The notes below the pieces were generated by a model. It searched no databases. It had not been told where the DNA came from and worked only from the letters and a program-made list of their open reading frames with translations. A DNA stretch of 41,720 bases, taken from assembly GCA_017397695.1 (NCBI GenBank), contig JAFQIF010000002.1:1-41720 (forward strand), written 5' to 3'. The DNA is from Clostridia bacterium. GTDB lineage: Bacteria > Bacillota_A > Clostridia > Christensenellales > Aristaeellaceae. This document shows positions 23,201 through 32,432 of the stretch, piece after piece (positions within the stretch are counted from its first letter, which is position 1; the number at the start of each line of letters is the position of its first letter). The position numbers were made by a program, and so were the translations under genes.

Positions 23201-25816
23201 TTCAAGAGTGGCGTTACCGCTGCCGGAATACGGGAGCCAGTAAGCAATCTGCTGACCGTCCTTCAATTCGGCAAAGCTGGCGTTGCCTTTCCACGCACCG
23301 GTGGTCGTGGTCTGTGTACCAACGATCATTTCAGTCCCGCCGCCGCTGGAGGCCATCGCCGCAGCAATATCCTCCTGATACTGCGAGCTGCCGGTTACCG
23401 TGGACACGATGGCATCTTCGGTGATTCTCAGTTCGGCGGCGGATACACGATCTTCCAGCGAATCAACATCTGACTGATCTGCTTTCCCAGCTACCATGAG
23501 GCGAAGGTATTCGTTGCCTGTGATGTCCATCGCATTCAACGCAGTGATTGTCGCTTCCCGAGCGAAGAGCGTGTCCACGTCCAGATTGGCAGCAATCAGG
23601 CTTCGGATGGTGGCATTATCCGCGAAGATCTCCTGCACATTGAGCGTCTGGGCTGTGATACTGCCTTCGATCAGCTTCTCTGTGCCGTGGATCGAAAGGT
23701 CAGCCACATCGTCGTTGCTTACCTGCTTAAGGGTGGTAGTCACATTGCCATCCGCATCAACGGACACAGAGTAGAAATGTCCATCTTCACCCTTGACCAC
23801 AAGTTCGCCAACCGTCAATCTGACCATATTTGCTTCAGTCACAGCCAGCTTGGCAATATACAGTTCACCGGCAGTACCCTGCGTGATGATTGCAGTATCC
23901 GTCGCCAAGTCCTTGATATGCGACCAGTCGATATCGGCGGTTTCAATGTCCGCTTTTACCATGCTGGCAACTGCGGCAGACAACGTCGTAATCGCCGCCC
24001 AATCGATATTCGCCTCATCGATGTTGGCAGAGGTAATCTGCGCCTTGGAGATCGTAGCAATATCTGCCGCCAGCGACTCGATCTGCGCCCACTCGATGTT
24101 GGCATTGATGATATTCGCTGTGGTCAGCTGTGCGGTAGAGATCATGGCGATGGACGCATAAAGCTCATCCGTTGTGATCTGCCCGGCGGCCAATTCCTGA
24201 ATTTTGGCAGAAACCGCAGTGATGGCATTAGCGTTCAGGGTTTCGATCAGCGCCTGTGCAATGTGTGCCTGCGTGATTGCTGCTGTCTGAATGTGTGCGC
24301 TCTGGATCGCTGCGTTCTTCACCTGCAGACTGCCCACAGATCCATTCTGCAAATGACCGCTACCGATGGAATTCAGCATGAGCTTTGCACCGCTGATCGA
24401 CCCGGACGCCAGCTGACGGGCAGCAATGGTCGTGCCTTCAAGCGCAGTGGCAGCAGTGCCCAGCGTAACGGAGGTATATTTCTTCGTCAGGCAGTCGTAG
24501 GTGTACTGCGTCATGCGCATGACCACCTCAACACCGATACGCCTTGCGATCACACGAACGCTGTCACCGAGGAAGATATCCGAAAGCGCGGCGTACTGCT
24601 TGTATTCTTCTGCATTGGTGCAGTTCACGAAGTCCACGGACAGAGTGACCGTAGGCAAATCGCACCCGACATCGTACTCAGCCCGGACAGCAGAGCGCAT
24701 CTCCTCGTAGCACTGAGCCTTGCTCTTAGTTTCGTCACCCTCGGTGACCTCCTTGGCAGAGGAGATCGCAAGATGTACCCACTTCGGATGCGGGTATGCG
24801 TTGATGTTGGGGCTGTCGATATAGAGTTCAGGCAGATACAGAAGATTGCCGTCTGCATCCTGACCGGTAGGCATGATTCGCGTGATCACATCGGTCTCGT
24901 CCACATCATAGCTGATGCCGGTCAGATTCTTTCTCTCACGGATCTGCACATTGCTGTCGCTGCCCACACGCTGAACGAGGAATACATCGAACCAGTCACG
25001 GGCAAGCTCAGCGCCATACTTTTCGGTCATGCCGCCTTCACCGAGGAGGGCCTCCACCGGGTTGATGTTTTCCAGAAGCACATCTTCTGCCGTGGACTCC
25101 AGATCGGAGTAGAAAGTAAAAGCGTGCTCAGACAAGCACCCATCAGCGATATCCTGCGCAACAGAAGCGCCCACAGCGCCAGAGCCGGGCTTCACTTGCT
25201 TGATCATGTTATCCAGCAGATCATAAAAAATGTGCCTTGCGTGGACTGTGATCTTGTCCAGTTCAGGCACAACACGGTAAATACGGAAGGGCTGGTCACG
25301 AAGCTGCCGGGGTTCGATAACATCATTCTGGAAGCCAACGTACTCCGTCTTGCTCTGCTGTTCGGTTCGGATATAGGACAGGTACTCAGCGGACATGTAG
25401 CCATGCTTGCCGTCAGGGGCGGTCACTTCGTACCACTGACTGTTGCTCTTGTCCAGCACAATGACTTCCTTGCCTTTTTTGTATTTGCCGAGGATTTTGT
25501 AGTTGGTGCCTGTGCCGGAACGAAGACGAAGCGGATCGCTTTTCGTGGTAATCTTGTAGATTTCCACGTCATAGGTATCTGTCTGATACTGCTGAGTGAC
25601 GAGATTGATCTGCGGAGTCATCGCCGCAGGCACAGGGGCACGGATAATACAGCCGTCAGTCAGCCTCTGCCACTTGCCCAGCTCGTCAATGGGATGTGTG
25701 AGCGTAAGCTCCCATTCGCCATTGAGCGTTTCCGTTACTGTGCAGGATAACGGGCTGACCATGCCCAGACCATTATTGGAAAAGTCGGTGCAGTCAGGAG
25801 CGTAAACACATATCAT
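20237..25816 (-). CDS. Giant tail endopeptidase / receptor-binding tail protein (Tal-like)
   Basis: 1859 residues from ATG 25816 (GGGGGAT upstream). The N-terminal ~440 residues look like the prophage tail endopeptidase family (start with CTVTETLNGEWELTLTHP and GKWQRL). An SH3b domain is inserted near residues 88-148 (LRLRSGTGTNYKILGKYKKG...HGYMSAEYL). Residues ~475-640 are a solenoid of Ile-rich repeats (ITTDELYASIAMISTAQL, then ITSANIDEANIDWAAI). The middle region has coiled-coil and jelly-roll-like parts. Residues ~1460-1675 look like a parallel beta-helix, and the C-terminal ~170 residues resemble a beta-sandwich carbohydrate-binding module (TVKSATLTLHRKTGSG). It follows the distal tail gene, the normal Tal position, so it should form the tail tip that contacts and opens the host wall. 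Confidence 0.85.
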   Translation of the reverse strand: MICVYAPDCTDFSNNGLGMVSPLSCTVTETLNGEWELTLTHPIDELGKWQRLTDGCIIRAPVPAAMTPQINLVTQQYQTDTYDVEIYKITTKSDPLRLRSGTGTNYKILGKYKKGKEVIVLDKSNSQWYEVTAPDGKHGYMSAEYLSYIRTEQQSKTEYVGFQNDVIEPRQLRDQPFRIYRVVPELDKITVHARHIFYDLLDNMIKQVKPGSGAVGASVAQDIADGCLSEHAFTFYSDLESTAEDVLLENINPVEALLGEGGMTEKYGAELARDWFDVFLVQRVGSDSNVQIRERKNLTGISYDVDETDVITRIMPTGQDADGNLLYLPELYIDSPNINAYPHPKWVHLAISSAKEVTEGDETKSKAQCYEEMRSAVRAEYDVGCDLPTVTLSVDFVNCTNAEEYKQYAALSDIFLGDSVRVIARRIGVEVVMRMTQYTYDCLTKKYTSVTLGTAATALEGTTIAARQLASGSISGAKLMLNSIGSGHLQNGSVGSLQVKNAAIQSAHIQTAAITQAHIAQALIETLNANAITAVSAKIQELAAGQITTDELYASIAMISTAQLTTANIINANIEWAQIESLAADIATISKAQITSANIDEANIDWAAITTLSAAVASMVKADIETADIDWSHIKDLATDTAIITQGTAGELYIAKLAVTEANMVRLTVGELVVKGEDGHFYSVSVDADGNVTTTLKQVSNDDVADLSIHGTEKLIEGSITAQTLNVQEIFADNATIRSLIAANLDVDTLFAREATITALNAMDITGNEYLRLMVAGKADQSDVDSLEDRVSAAELRITEDAIVSTVTGSSQYQEDIAAAMASSGGGTEMIVGTQTTTTGAWKGNASFAELKDGQQIAYWLPYSGSGNATLELTLSDGTSTGPINCYFGQSSRLTTQYPAGNVIRLTYRENAKYLSTTIAQGWWADANYNTDTYDRIRSGSIKAKETCNYFKFAVGDDEGYFLLAAGVPFDVSKPIVYLTSTVNKGYTTSNAYLAYSSVPVRNHLSTFTGVQAASLYIVGMLDGSTFTPATDYLTCSIPDAEDGFTYMLLGVMSSTTSVTLFPEHPLFRFVDGSFQPLAQVAYEAYAEIDNLRVETQTAIEQTNAAIALKADKTTVSALSSRVDSAEQQITPEAITSKVLTSAQYAFEKADGRNYCLNSAVEQKSVDGYFQISTPGVTSSVTGVRYEVSDDFFSHSNGLSRMLFSFDIKRTGIDASASSTSGVYGGFWIYYTAYAADGTTLNTTGRGFYLRTTDANFVATDSDWVRLNFGVYNFSSYNPVSVAYAYLGTAAQAGCKGTVEFRNVKIECSNTWMPWCAAPEDIYGLSNRMTSAESRISQNATNIALKVSTATYNTEKVYRGAMAPTSLYTNMLWLDTSVSPNLLKRYTGSTWVAAGAQEVKTSGITIGPNNVAITTENFLLQLLDPADNENVLMEMSADGNVGFKELYADTVISDSVAPAYNGPSYIYIDPTFTGTSDIYCRSLGEAVQRVNDKYLSYDVCIYLITANSSLYEPSGVHIRGVTGPGTLEIYGNEYCDLSSYITIRGCSAYIRLQSVTLRESRPLNGGNRNSYLIESHLNQYLEVNNCTLDANGTTYDSLYVKASRVYVYNTGLYNAIQGLEVYQGIAVTKNCMGSCSWAMVAYAGIIHAAGTVPNGTLTYGESGRVFADNVTVDYGTAIPPVTPDETTIQYATTTRSWRGSWRTDTYDVIQGVYNDAGYSSSLNWNRGCMWFDNLQNVLWGTTVKSATLTLHRKTGSGASGAKNVYLCAISNYSPSGTPSIVYNYGALGTIGRDSTKTFSIPAHIVQGLADGDYGGLCLYETPYNFGSSTYSNAYMRMSGADTFQEPYLEVVFSGGTAWG

Positions 25817-25832
25817 CAATATCCCCCTTTCT

Positions 25833-26549
25833 TTACAGATAGCGCCAGTTCGGTGTGACTGTCAAATAAGTCACATTCCCTGTCCATGAAATAGTGCTGT
25901 TGCCCGGAGAAAGCGTCGGGAAATCTCCACTCATACGGTTGTTCATTGATTCAACTCCCGAATACGCCTCCTGTAGAACAGAATCAATCGTAATATCTCC
26001 GTTCATATCTGACAGTTCTACGATAGTCATATCCACGATCAGCGTAATTTCGCCTGTTCCAGTTACTGTTATGATTGGCTCAGACGCTATGTTGCCGGGA
26101 TTATTCATCGTGACATATCCACTGGTACTCCCACTTGCAGGCTGGATTCTTTTGTCAGGAACATCAGATTGATACCAAAAAGGCTTGCAACGGAAATTCA
26201 CGGCAAATGACCGGTGCGGATTGCCACGCAGTATTTTCTCAAAGGGAATTTGATTGACCACCCGGGCATAATAAAAGCCACCCTCGCGATTGGCGAAGGT
26301 GACTGTGCCGCCGCCCCGAAGCCATGAGCAGATCTCCGGGATACGAGCAGGATTATCAATTATGCAGGTAGCAGTCAGCATCAGATCATCATATACATCG
26401 TCGCCTTCCAGCGTAGTGAGCGATCCGCTCCTGCCGGGGACAACAGTAAAGGTAGCACGTTCTGCGGGCATAGTCAGCGGCGGCTGTTCCAGCACATGTA
26501 CGCCGTATTCCGTGGAACGAACACCGTTCCATTCAAACCAATCATTCAA
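25833..26549 (-). CDS. Distal tail protein (Dit-like)
   Basis: 238 residues. MNDWFEWNGVRSTEYGVHVLEQP is the characteristic N-terminal belt-domain start of Dit/phage tail family proteins, followed by GRSGSLTTLEGDDVYDD and YYARVVNQIPFEK. The C-terminal half is a galectin-like beta-sandwich region ending in VTYLTVTPNWRYL. It forms the hub between tail tube and tail tip. Its order tape measure, Dit, Tal fits siphoviruses of Gram-positive hosts. Confidence 0.87.
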   Translation of the reverse strand: MNDWFEWNGVRSTEYGVHVLEQPPLTMPAERATFTVVPGRSGSLTTLEGDDVYDDLMLTATCIIDNPARIPEICSWLRGGGTVTFANREGGFYYARVVNQIPFEKILRGNPHRSFAVNFRCKPFWYQSDVPDKRIQPASGSTSGYVTMNNPGNIASEPIITVTGTGEITLIVDMTIVELSDMNGDITIDSVLQEAYSGVESMNNRMSGDFPTLSPGNSTISWTGNVTYLTVTPNWRYL

Positions 26550-26574
26550 GGGTTACTCCTTTCCAGCACGACAA

Positions 26575-26601
26575 AGCGCCGCCCTGTTGTAGAGCGGCGC
26601 T
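26575..26601 (-). terminator. Hairpin between tape measure and Dit genes
   Basis: Arms 26575-26582 and 26594-26601 (AGCGCCGC/GCGGCGCT), 11-base loop, followed on the minus strand by TTGTCG. It is GC-rich but the T-run is short. Likely an attenuator or transcript-stabilising hairpin inside the late operon. Confidence 0.4.
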
Positions 26602-26632
26602 CGGAGCTGCTATGTTGTCATCGATTCTGCGA

Positions 26633-29600
26633 TCATGCCATTCTCAGTCCCTTGCCGCGTTGCTGTCTGCGAGTCAGGGTGGCGATCTCCGTGGCCAGCG
26701 CGTAAATATCCTGTTCGTCCCGGATAGTGAAGGTGTTCCCAGAGAGGTTCACCGTGCTGTTCTGGTTGTACGTCCTGTGGTTGGTGGTGGCGTTATGAAT
26801 GATAGCACCCTCGCGGGCTTCATCCGTCAGGTAACGAGCAGCGTTGCGGATGATCTTGGCCTGCTCTTTGCTCTCTTCCATCACGCCCTGTCCGAAACCC
26901 TTCATGGTCATCGCGCCGACTTCGTCGCGGAACACACGAGAGGGACTGGCGATTTTGAGCTCAGATTTTGCCGCATTGACCGCAGCGCGGGCAGCAGAGC
27001 GCATGGCAGAAACCACACCGCTGCGGCCTGCGTTGATGCCTGCCTTGAGACCGGCCATAGCATTCACGCCTGTGCTGCGCAGTGTGGTGGAGGTCAGATT
27101 CGCATTGACCGCACTCTTGATGTGCGTGCTTACCTGACTGGCGGTGGTCGTAAAGCTGTAGCCCGTCATGGAGGAAGCCAGCCCACCTATGATGGTCGCG
27201 CCGTTGCCGGACAGCAAGCCTTCCACCAGCGCAAGGCTCATGGCGGTTTCCACGTTCCCGGCAACAGATGCTGCATCCGTAGAAAAGTCATACTCCGCTG
27301 CACCAGCACCAATACCCGCCGTCACATATCCGCCCACTGGCTTCATGCGCGTCGAGGGGCTCTGGATGCCCAATGCAAGGTTCAAAGCGGATTCAAGGTT
27401 GGTGGCGACGGTTTCAGCATCGCTGTCCCAGCCTGCCTCTGTCATACCCTGCGCAACGCCTTCCTTGATGTGTGCACCGGTTTCGGTGGTATCAAGGCCG
27501 TTCAGGAAGGTCACGATGGCCTGCAGGTTTTCGATGTCCTCCTGCGAGACCTCCTGCCCCTGCTGGATAGCGGAGACCATTTCGGCGACGTAAGCAGAAA
27601 GCTCTGCAACGGTTTCAGCGTTGAAGTCGTAACGCATGCTCTGATCCAACACACCATGATCAACACTTTCGCCGCGCAGAGCAGCCCAGAACTTCTGCCA
27701 ACCGTTATAGTCCAACGTTTTGGTATAGGAGTTGATGCGGTCTACTGCGGAGCCGATCAAATCCATTGTGGTAGCAGGCATAATGCCTGCCCACATACCA
27801 GCTGCCGTGACACCCAGCTTATCCACCTCATCCACCAGCGGTGAGATAGCATCGATGGCCTCCTGCGTACCGGTGACCTGTGGTGAGATCAGGATGTGCA
27901 TTGTGCCGTCCTCGGACATGGTGGCGATGGTGTCTGGGGTCAGCGCACCTTCTGGCACAGCTGTAACAGGAATTTCAATGCCATCCTGCCAGTATTTAAT
28001 CTTACCATCGGCAGAGAGCGATGCCAGATCAGCATCCGAGATTTCACCCAGCCTGACAGGAACGTCAACGGCAAAGCCGCTGTTCTCCTGAAAGTCCTTA
28101 TAGGTCAGATACTCATACCCGGTAATCTGCACCTTGGTGGTAATAATTGGCGGCATTACGCCTTCAGCATTTACATAGGACGTGATCTGTGCCACGACCT
28201 CCGCTTTGAGGGCTGTCTTGTCACAGTTGGTGGCCTCCGCATAGGCGTTGACCATCGCATCCACCTGCGCATCCGTAACCTTGGACAGATCCACGTTTTC
28301 AGCCAACAGGTACTCTGTAACGATGGCGGCAACATCGGAAGGCGCAAGGGCTGTGGTTAGCGCACCGCCCTCGATTTCCTGATAGGCCATGACGAAGGCT
28401 GTCACGCCCTCCGGTGCAAGCCCGGACAGGTCAACACCCTGCTTTTCGGCGTATTCGGTCACATAGGCAACCACGTCGTCAGGCTTGAGCAGGGACACAT
28501 CCGCGCCCTCTGCCAGCTCCTGATATCCGGCCACCAAGCAAGTAGCAATTTCAGGTGTCAATCCGGTAACGTCCGCACCGTTTGTGACCTCGGCATATTT
28601 TTCCACATAGGCGATCAGTCCTGTCGGCGTAAGAGATGCGGTGGAGGCACCTTCCGGGATTTCGGTATAAGAGGAAACAAAGGCATCCACGGTAGGCTGA
28701 ACCCTGACAGTTTGCTCGTTTTCCTGATATCCTGCGATGATCGCGTCAGTGGTGATCGCGCCGGGGTTGGCGGCGAATTCATCCCACCGCGCCTGTGCAC
28801 CGGTCATATCAAGATCCGTGGCGATTTTCAGAGCTTCCTCGGGGATAGCTTCGGAGAACATAGAAGCCAAGCCGGGCAGTTCCAGCTTATGCGTATCAAG
28901 GTAGTCCTGCACAGAAGCCAGCTGCTCCATAGCGCCGGAAACATCAATCTCCGGGAACATGGCTTCGACTTCGGCTTCCGTCAGTCCACTGTCCAACAAG
29001 CTCTGAATCTGTGTCAGCAGGCCGATATATTCAACGAGAGAATCCTCGTCCATGCTGGCAGTGAGCTCGTTGAGATCGGCAAGCAAGCCGGGCTTTTCGG
29101 TTTCAGAAGCCATGCTGTACTCGCGCAGCTTCTGGTTCAGGGTATCAATATCTGCAGCTGCCTGCTGGATGTTTTCCTGTTCCCACACAGGGAGAGCAAT
29201 CTCCTGCAGGAGCGCCGCATATTCCAGCGCAGCCTGCCTACGCTCGGCATTATAGCGCTGATTCAGGTCGGCCAGCGCAGCCTCCCGTTCAGCGCTATCG
29301 GAGATCAGCTGGATAAGCGCATACTCCTTGTCGTAGTTCGCATCAATCTGCTCATTGATCGCCGCCAAGCCCTGTGCCGCCGCAACGACAGCGTTTTCAT
29401 ACACGGTAACGTCGGCGTCACTCTGCCCGCGTGCCTGCGCACGGGCAACCTCGGCTTCCAGCTTCTGACGGATGGTCTCAAAGCCCTCGGTGTCGCCGGT
29501 ATCAGGCACAAGATTGTACCTGACCTGAATGGCTTCACGAGTATCTATCAGCTCCTGTAGGCGGATTTGATCCTCCTCGGTGAATAGCCTGCTCTGCCGC

Positions 29601-32395
29601 TTTTTCAGCAGCTTGGCGATTTCATCATCGATGCTGTCCAGCGTGGCAAGGTCAGCTTCCATCTGTTCGGCAAGGCCGGTATAGCCGCGTTCATCAGCGG
29701 TGAGCTTCATTTCAGAAAGCGCTGCGCGGATTTCTTCTGTGCCCGCCTTGAAGGATTCCGTCCATTCAGAAACGATGGCGTTGGTTTCCTTTTTGCCGTC
29801 CGTCCAGACAGTAATTAGCCCGGAGAGCCAGTTGGCTCCGCTCTGGGCAATATCTGTGCCAGCGGACTTGAAGTCGTCAGCGGTCATGCCAAAGAAGGAC
29901 AGTCCGGCACTGCTTTGATTGTAAAAGGTCTCTGCGGCGGTGTCCTTCCAGTTTTCAGCGGTTTCAGCCATGCCCTCGAGGGCTTCCCGCGCCTGCTTTG
30001 CACCCGACACATAATCGGCCAGTGCAATGGTGCCGACGACTACCGCTGCGGCGACTGCCAGCCATACGGAGGGCGATTTGCCCAGCACAGACATAAAGCC
30101 GCCAAAGCCACCGCCTGCTTTGCCTACAGCCGTGGAGAATTTTCCAATACCGCCGGTAATTACAGACAGTCCCTTGCTCAGTTTGGACACAGCCAATAAA
30201 GCCGGGCCAATGGAGGCAGCAAACGCTGCCGTCTGGATAACCTGCTGACGCTCGGCTTCATCCATTTCCATGAACTTATCCATCAGGTCATCCACGCCGT
30301 CGATCAGGCTGTGAATGGTGGGATTCAGGTCATCGCCCAGCTGCTGGGCAAAGAGGACGGACTTGTTTTTCAGGTTGATGAGCTTGCTTTCCGTAGTGGC
30401 GTAGCGCTTACCGGCTTCTTCTGCAAGGGCGGTGTTCTCAGCCCATGCCTTGTTAGCCGTCTCCTGTGCAGAAGCAAAAAGCTCCGTCGCGTTGACGGAG
30501 CGCAGGAGTGTATCGCGCAGGCGTACTTCGGAGATACCGATCTCATTCAGGACGGCGATGGCGCTCATACCTTCGTCGTCCATTTGTGCCAGTCCTTCGA
30601 TGAAGGCTTGGAACATGGCGGCGGGATCAGCTTCCCACATACGAACAAACTGTTCCTCGGTTACGCCGCAGATCGAGGCAAAGTCGGTCAACGCTTCACC
30701 ACCGGTGGCAGCGGCAACCTCCATCTTAACCAGCGCCTTAGACAGCGCGGAGCCGCCCATCTGCGCCTCAATGCCAACAGAGGACAGGGCCGTTGCGAAA
30801 CCCAGAATCTGTGCTTCGGATAGGCCGACCTGTTTACCTGCACCTGCAAGGCGCAGCGCCATTTCCATAATAGCTGATTCGGTGGTGGCAAAGTTGTTGC
30901 CCAGATCAACCAGCGTGGAACCAAGGTTTTCAAACAGCCCCTGATCCATGCCCATGATATTAGCGAATTTCGCCAGTGTGGAACCGGCTTCCTCGGCGAC
31001 AATATCGGTGGTATTGCCGAGGTCGATCATAACGCGTGTAAAGTCCTCCAGCGCATCAGTACGGATGCCGAGCTGACCGGCATTGGCCATAACATTGGAG
31101 ATTTCGGTGGTGTCAGCAGCAATCTCGGTAGACATGCGCTTGACGGTGGCTTCCAGTTGAGCAAATTCAGCTTCGGAAGCATCCACCGTTTTGCGGACAC
31201 CTGTAAAGGCCGACTCAAACTCGATGCTGGACTTCATCGCCGCTGCGCCCAAGGCCATAATCGGCGCGGTCACATAAGTAGAAAGCGTGCGCCCGATTGC
31301 GCCCGTTGTCTTGCTGACGGAATCGCAGCTTTTGGAGAACTCCCTCAGGGATTTGCCCGCCGCAGTCCAGAGCGACTTGGCGGTATCCAGCTGCTGATTG
31401 GTCTCCCGGATAGCGGCTTCGATTTCTCTGACAGCCGCCTGCGCATTGGTCAGCGCGGTTTCGGCATCTGTGACAGCGTCAGTAGCTTCCTGTATCTTAT
31501 CCGGATCATTGGCCTGCTGGGCGGCAAGAAGCTGTTCCTTTGCAGCCCGGAGCTTTTCTTCGTACCGGGCGACCGTCTGCTGCTGCAGGGTCAACTTCTC
31601 ATTCAGCATGACCAGCTTGGCAGAAAGCGCTCCGGCGTTGGTGTCCACGTCCTTGATGCCAGCCGATGCCAGACGGAAGCGGCTCTGTGCCAGCTGCATC
31701 TGCTTGCCAAGGGACGTAACGGCGGTATCTGCCGCCTTCATTTGGTCGCCTGCGGCCTTCCAATTGGTCTGGGACAGCCGCAGGGCGTCGTTACAACCTC
31801 TGATGGCTTTCTCGGTGTCTTTGACAGATGCCTGCGCTTTGTTCAGCTGCGTCTGCTGGGTGGATACGGCATCTGCTGCGTTCTGCGTCGCCTTGCGCAG
31901 GGCGTCCTGCTGACCGGCCAGCTTATTGACATCGGCAGTAGCGGCTTCATATTCCTGCTGGGCTGCTTCCATATTCGCCTTGGCGGCAATGGTCGCGGAG
32001 TCGCTTTCACCCAAGCTGTCCCGATATCGCTCATACGCACTCGTGGCAGTTGCCACCTCATCACGCAGAGCACTCTGCCGCTGACGAGCTTGTTCCAGTC
32101 GCTGGGCATAATCCGTCTGCCGGTTATAGCATTCAGTCAGCTTGGAGGTGGCCTGTGCCAGCGCACGCTCGTATTGCGTGACCACGTCCTTTTGCAGGGA
32201 CAATCTGCGCTCCAGCGTAGACAGCTTGGCAGTCAGCCCTTCGGTGGTGTTCTCAAAGCCCTCCACACCGGCAGCGGCCAGCTTGAAATATGACTCCGCT
32301 TCCTGTATCTGCTTGTTGACCGACTTGATGTTCCGTGTGAAGTTTTCGGTATTCAGGGATAGCGACACGACGAGGTCGCGGAGGGATTCAGCCAT
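26633..32395 (-). CDS. Tail tape measure protein
   Basis: 1920 residues, the longest gene here. It has an N-terminal ~340-residue coiled coil and a TP901-type tape-measure core near residues 380-680 (FESAFTGVRKTVDASEAEF; GQLGIRTDALEDFTRVMIDL; STLAKFANIMGMD). A hydrophobic segment lies near 777-796 (WLAVAAAVVVGTIALADYV). A block of about nine 22-24-residue tandem repeats lies near 1208-1415. The C-terminal part contains the LGIQSPSTRM and SPSRVFRDEVGAMTMKGFGQGV motifs typical of these proteins. It sets tail length and acts in DNA delivery. GAGGTGATCTCTC precedes the ATG. Unusually, ~0.8 kb with an antisense MNT-HEPN cassette separates it from the tail chaperone gene. Confidence 0.95.
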   Translation of the reverse strand: MAESLRDLVVSLSLNTENFTRNIKSVNKQIQEAESYFKLAAAGVEGFENTTEGLTAKLSTLERRLSLQKDVVTQYERALAQATSKLTECYNRQTDYAQRLEQARQRQSALRDEVATATSAYERYRDSLGESDSATIAAKANMEAAQQEYEAATADVNKLAGQQDALRKATQNAADAVSTQQTQLNKAQASVKDTEKAIRGCNDALRLSQTNWKAAGDQMKAADTAVTSLGKQMQLAQSRFRLASAGIKDVDTNAGALSAKLVMLNEKLTLQQQTVARYEEKLRAAKEQLLAAQQANDPDKIQEATDAVTDAETALTNAQAAVREIEAAIRETNQQLDTAKSLWTAAGKSLREFSKSCDSVSKTTGAIGRTLSTYVTAPIMALGAAAMKSSIEFESAFTGVRKTVDASEAEFAQLEATVKRMSTEIAADTTEISNVMANAGQLGIRTDALEDFTRVMIDLGNTTDIVAEEAGSTLAKFANIMGMDQGLFENLGSTLVDLGNNFATTESAIMEMALRLAGAGKQVGLSEAQILGFATALSSVGIEAQMGGSALSKALVKMEVAAATGGEALTDFASICGVTEEQFVRMWEADPAAMFQAFIEGLAQMDDEGMSAIAVLNEIGISEVRLRDTLLRSVNATELFASAQETANKAWAENTALAEEAGKRYATTESKLINLKNKSVLFAQQLGDDLNPTIHSLIDGVDDLMDKFMEMDEAERQQVIQTAAFAASIGPALLAVSKLSKGLSVITGGIGKFSTAVGKAGGGFGGFMSVLGKSPSVWLAVAAAVVVGTIALADYVSGAKQAREALEGMAETAENWKDTAAETFYNQSSAGLSFFGMTADDFKSAGTDIAQSGANWLSGLITVWTDGKKETNAIVSEWTESFKAGTEEIRAALSEMKLTADERGYTGLAEQMEADLATLDSIDDEIAKLLKKRQSRLFTEEDQIRLQELIDTREAIQVRYNLVPDTGDTEGFETIRQKLEAEVARAQARGQSDADVTVYENAVVAAAQGLAAINEQIDANYDKEYALIQLISDSAEREAALADLNQRYNAERRQAALEYAALLQEIALPVWEQENIQQAAADIDTLNQKLREYSMASETEKPGLLADLNELTASMDEDSLVEYIGLLTQIQSLLDSGLTEAEVEAMFPEIDVSGAMEQLASVQDYLDTHKLELPGLASMFSEAIPEEALKIATDLDMTGAQARWDEFAANPGAITTDAIIAGYQENEQTVRVQPTVDAFVSSYTEIPEGASTASLTPTGLIAYVEKYAEVTNGADVTGLTPEIATCLVAGYQELAEGADVSLLKPDDVVAYVTEYAEKQGVDLSGLAPEGVTAFVMAYQEIEGGALTTALAPSDVAAIVTEYLLAENVDLSKVTDAQVDAMVNAYAEATNCDKTALKAEVVAQITSYVNAEGVMPPIITTKVQITGYEYLTYKDFQENSGFAVDVPVRLGEISDADLASLSADGKIKYWQDGIEIPVTAVPEGALTPDTIATMSEDGTMHILISPQVTGTQEAIDAISPLVDEVDKLGVTAAGMWAGIMPATTMDLIGSAVDRINSYTKTLDYNGWQKFWAALRGESVDHGVLDQSMRYDFNAETVAELSAYVAEMVSAIQQGQEVSQEDIENLQAIVTFLNGLDTTETGAHIKEGVAQGMTEAGWDSDAETVATNLESALNLALGIQSPSTRMKPVGGYVTAGIGAGAAEYDFSTDAASVAGNVETAMSLALVEGLLSGNGATIIGGLASSMTGYSFTTTASQVSTHIKSAVNANLTSTTLRSTGVNAMAGLKAGINAGRSGVVSAMRSAARAAVNAAKSELKIASPSRVFRDEVGAMTMKGFGQGVMEESKEQAKIIRNAARYLTDEAREGAIIHNATTNHRTYNQNSTVNLSGNTFTIRDEQDIYALATEIATLTRRQQRGKGLRMA
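28150..28770 (-). repeat. Block of ~9 tandem 22-24-residue repeats in the tape measure gene
   Basis: Protein-level repeats with the frame (A/D)-x-x-V-x-x-Y-x-E-x-x-x-x-(V)-D-(V/L)-x-x-L-x-P-x-x-V. Examples: VAYVTEYAEKQGVDLSGL, TAFVMAYQEIEGGALTTAL, AAIVTEYLLAENVDLSKV. The units have diverged, so DNA identity between neighbours is modest. They probably form a helical solenoid; copy number would change tail length. Confidence 0.75.
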
Positions 32396-32432
32396 GAGAG
32401 ATCACCTCGCTTTCGTGCAAATACGAATTTAC

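Noticed and set aside
20285..25750. Very long plus-strand open frames (625 and 687 codons) opposite the tail endopeptidase gene
   Set aside because: They run antisense to a clear minus-strand gene, lack ribosome binding sites and promoters, and have low-complexity, shadow-like composition.
26612..27844. 410-codon plus-strand frame opposite the tape measure 3' end
   Set aside because: Shadow of the tape measure frame; no start signal and no recognisable protein.
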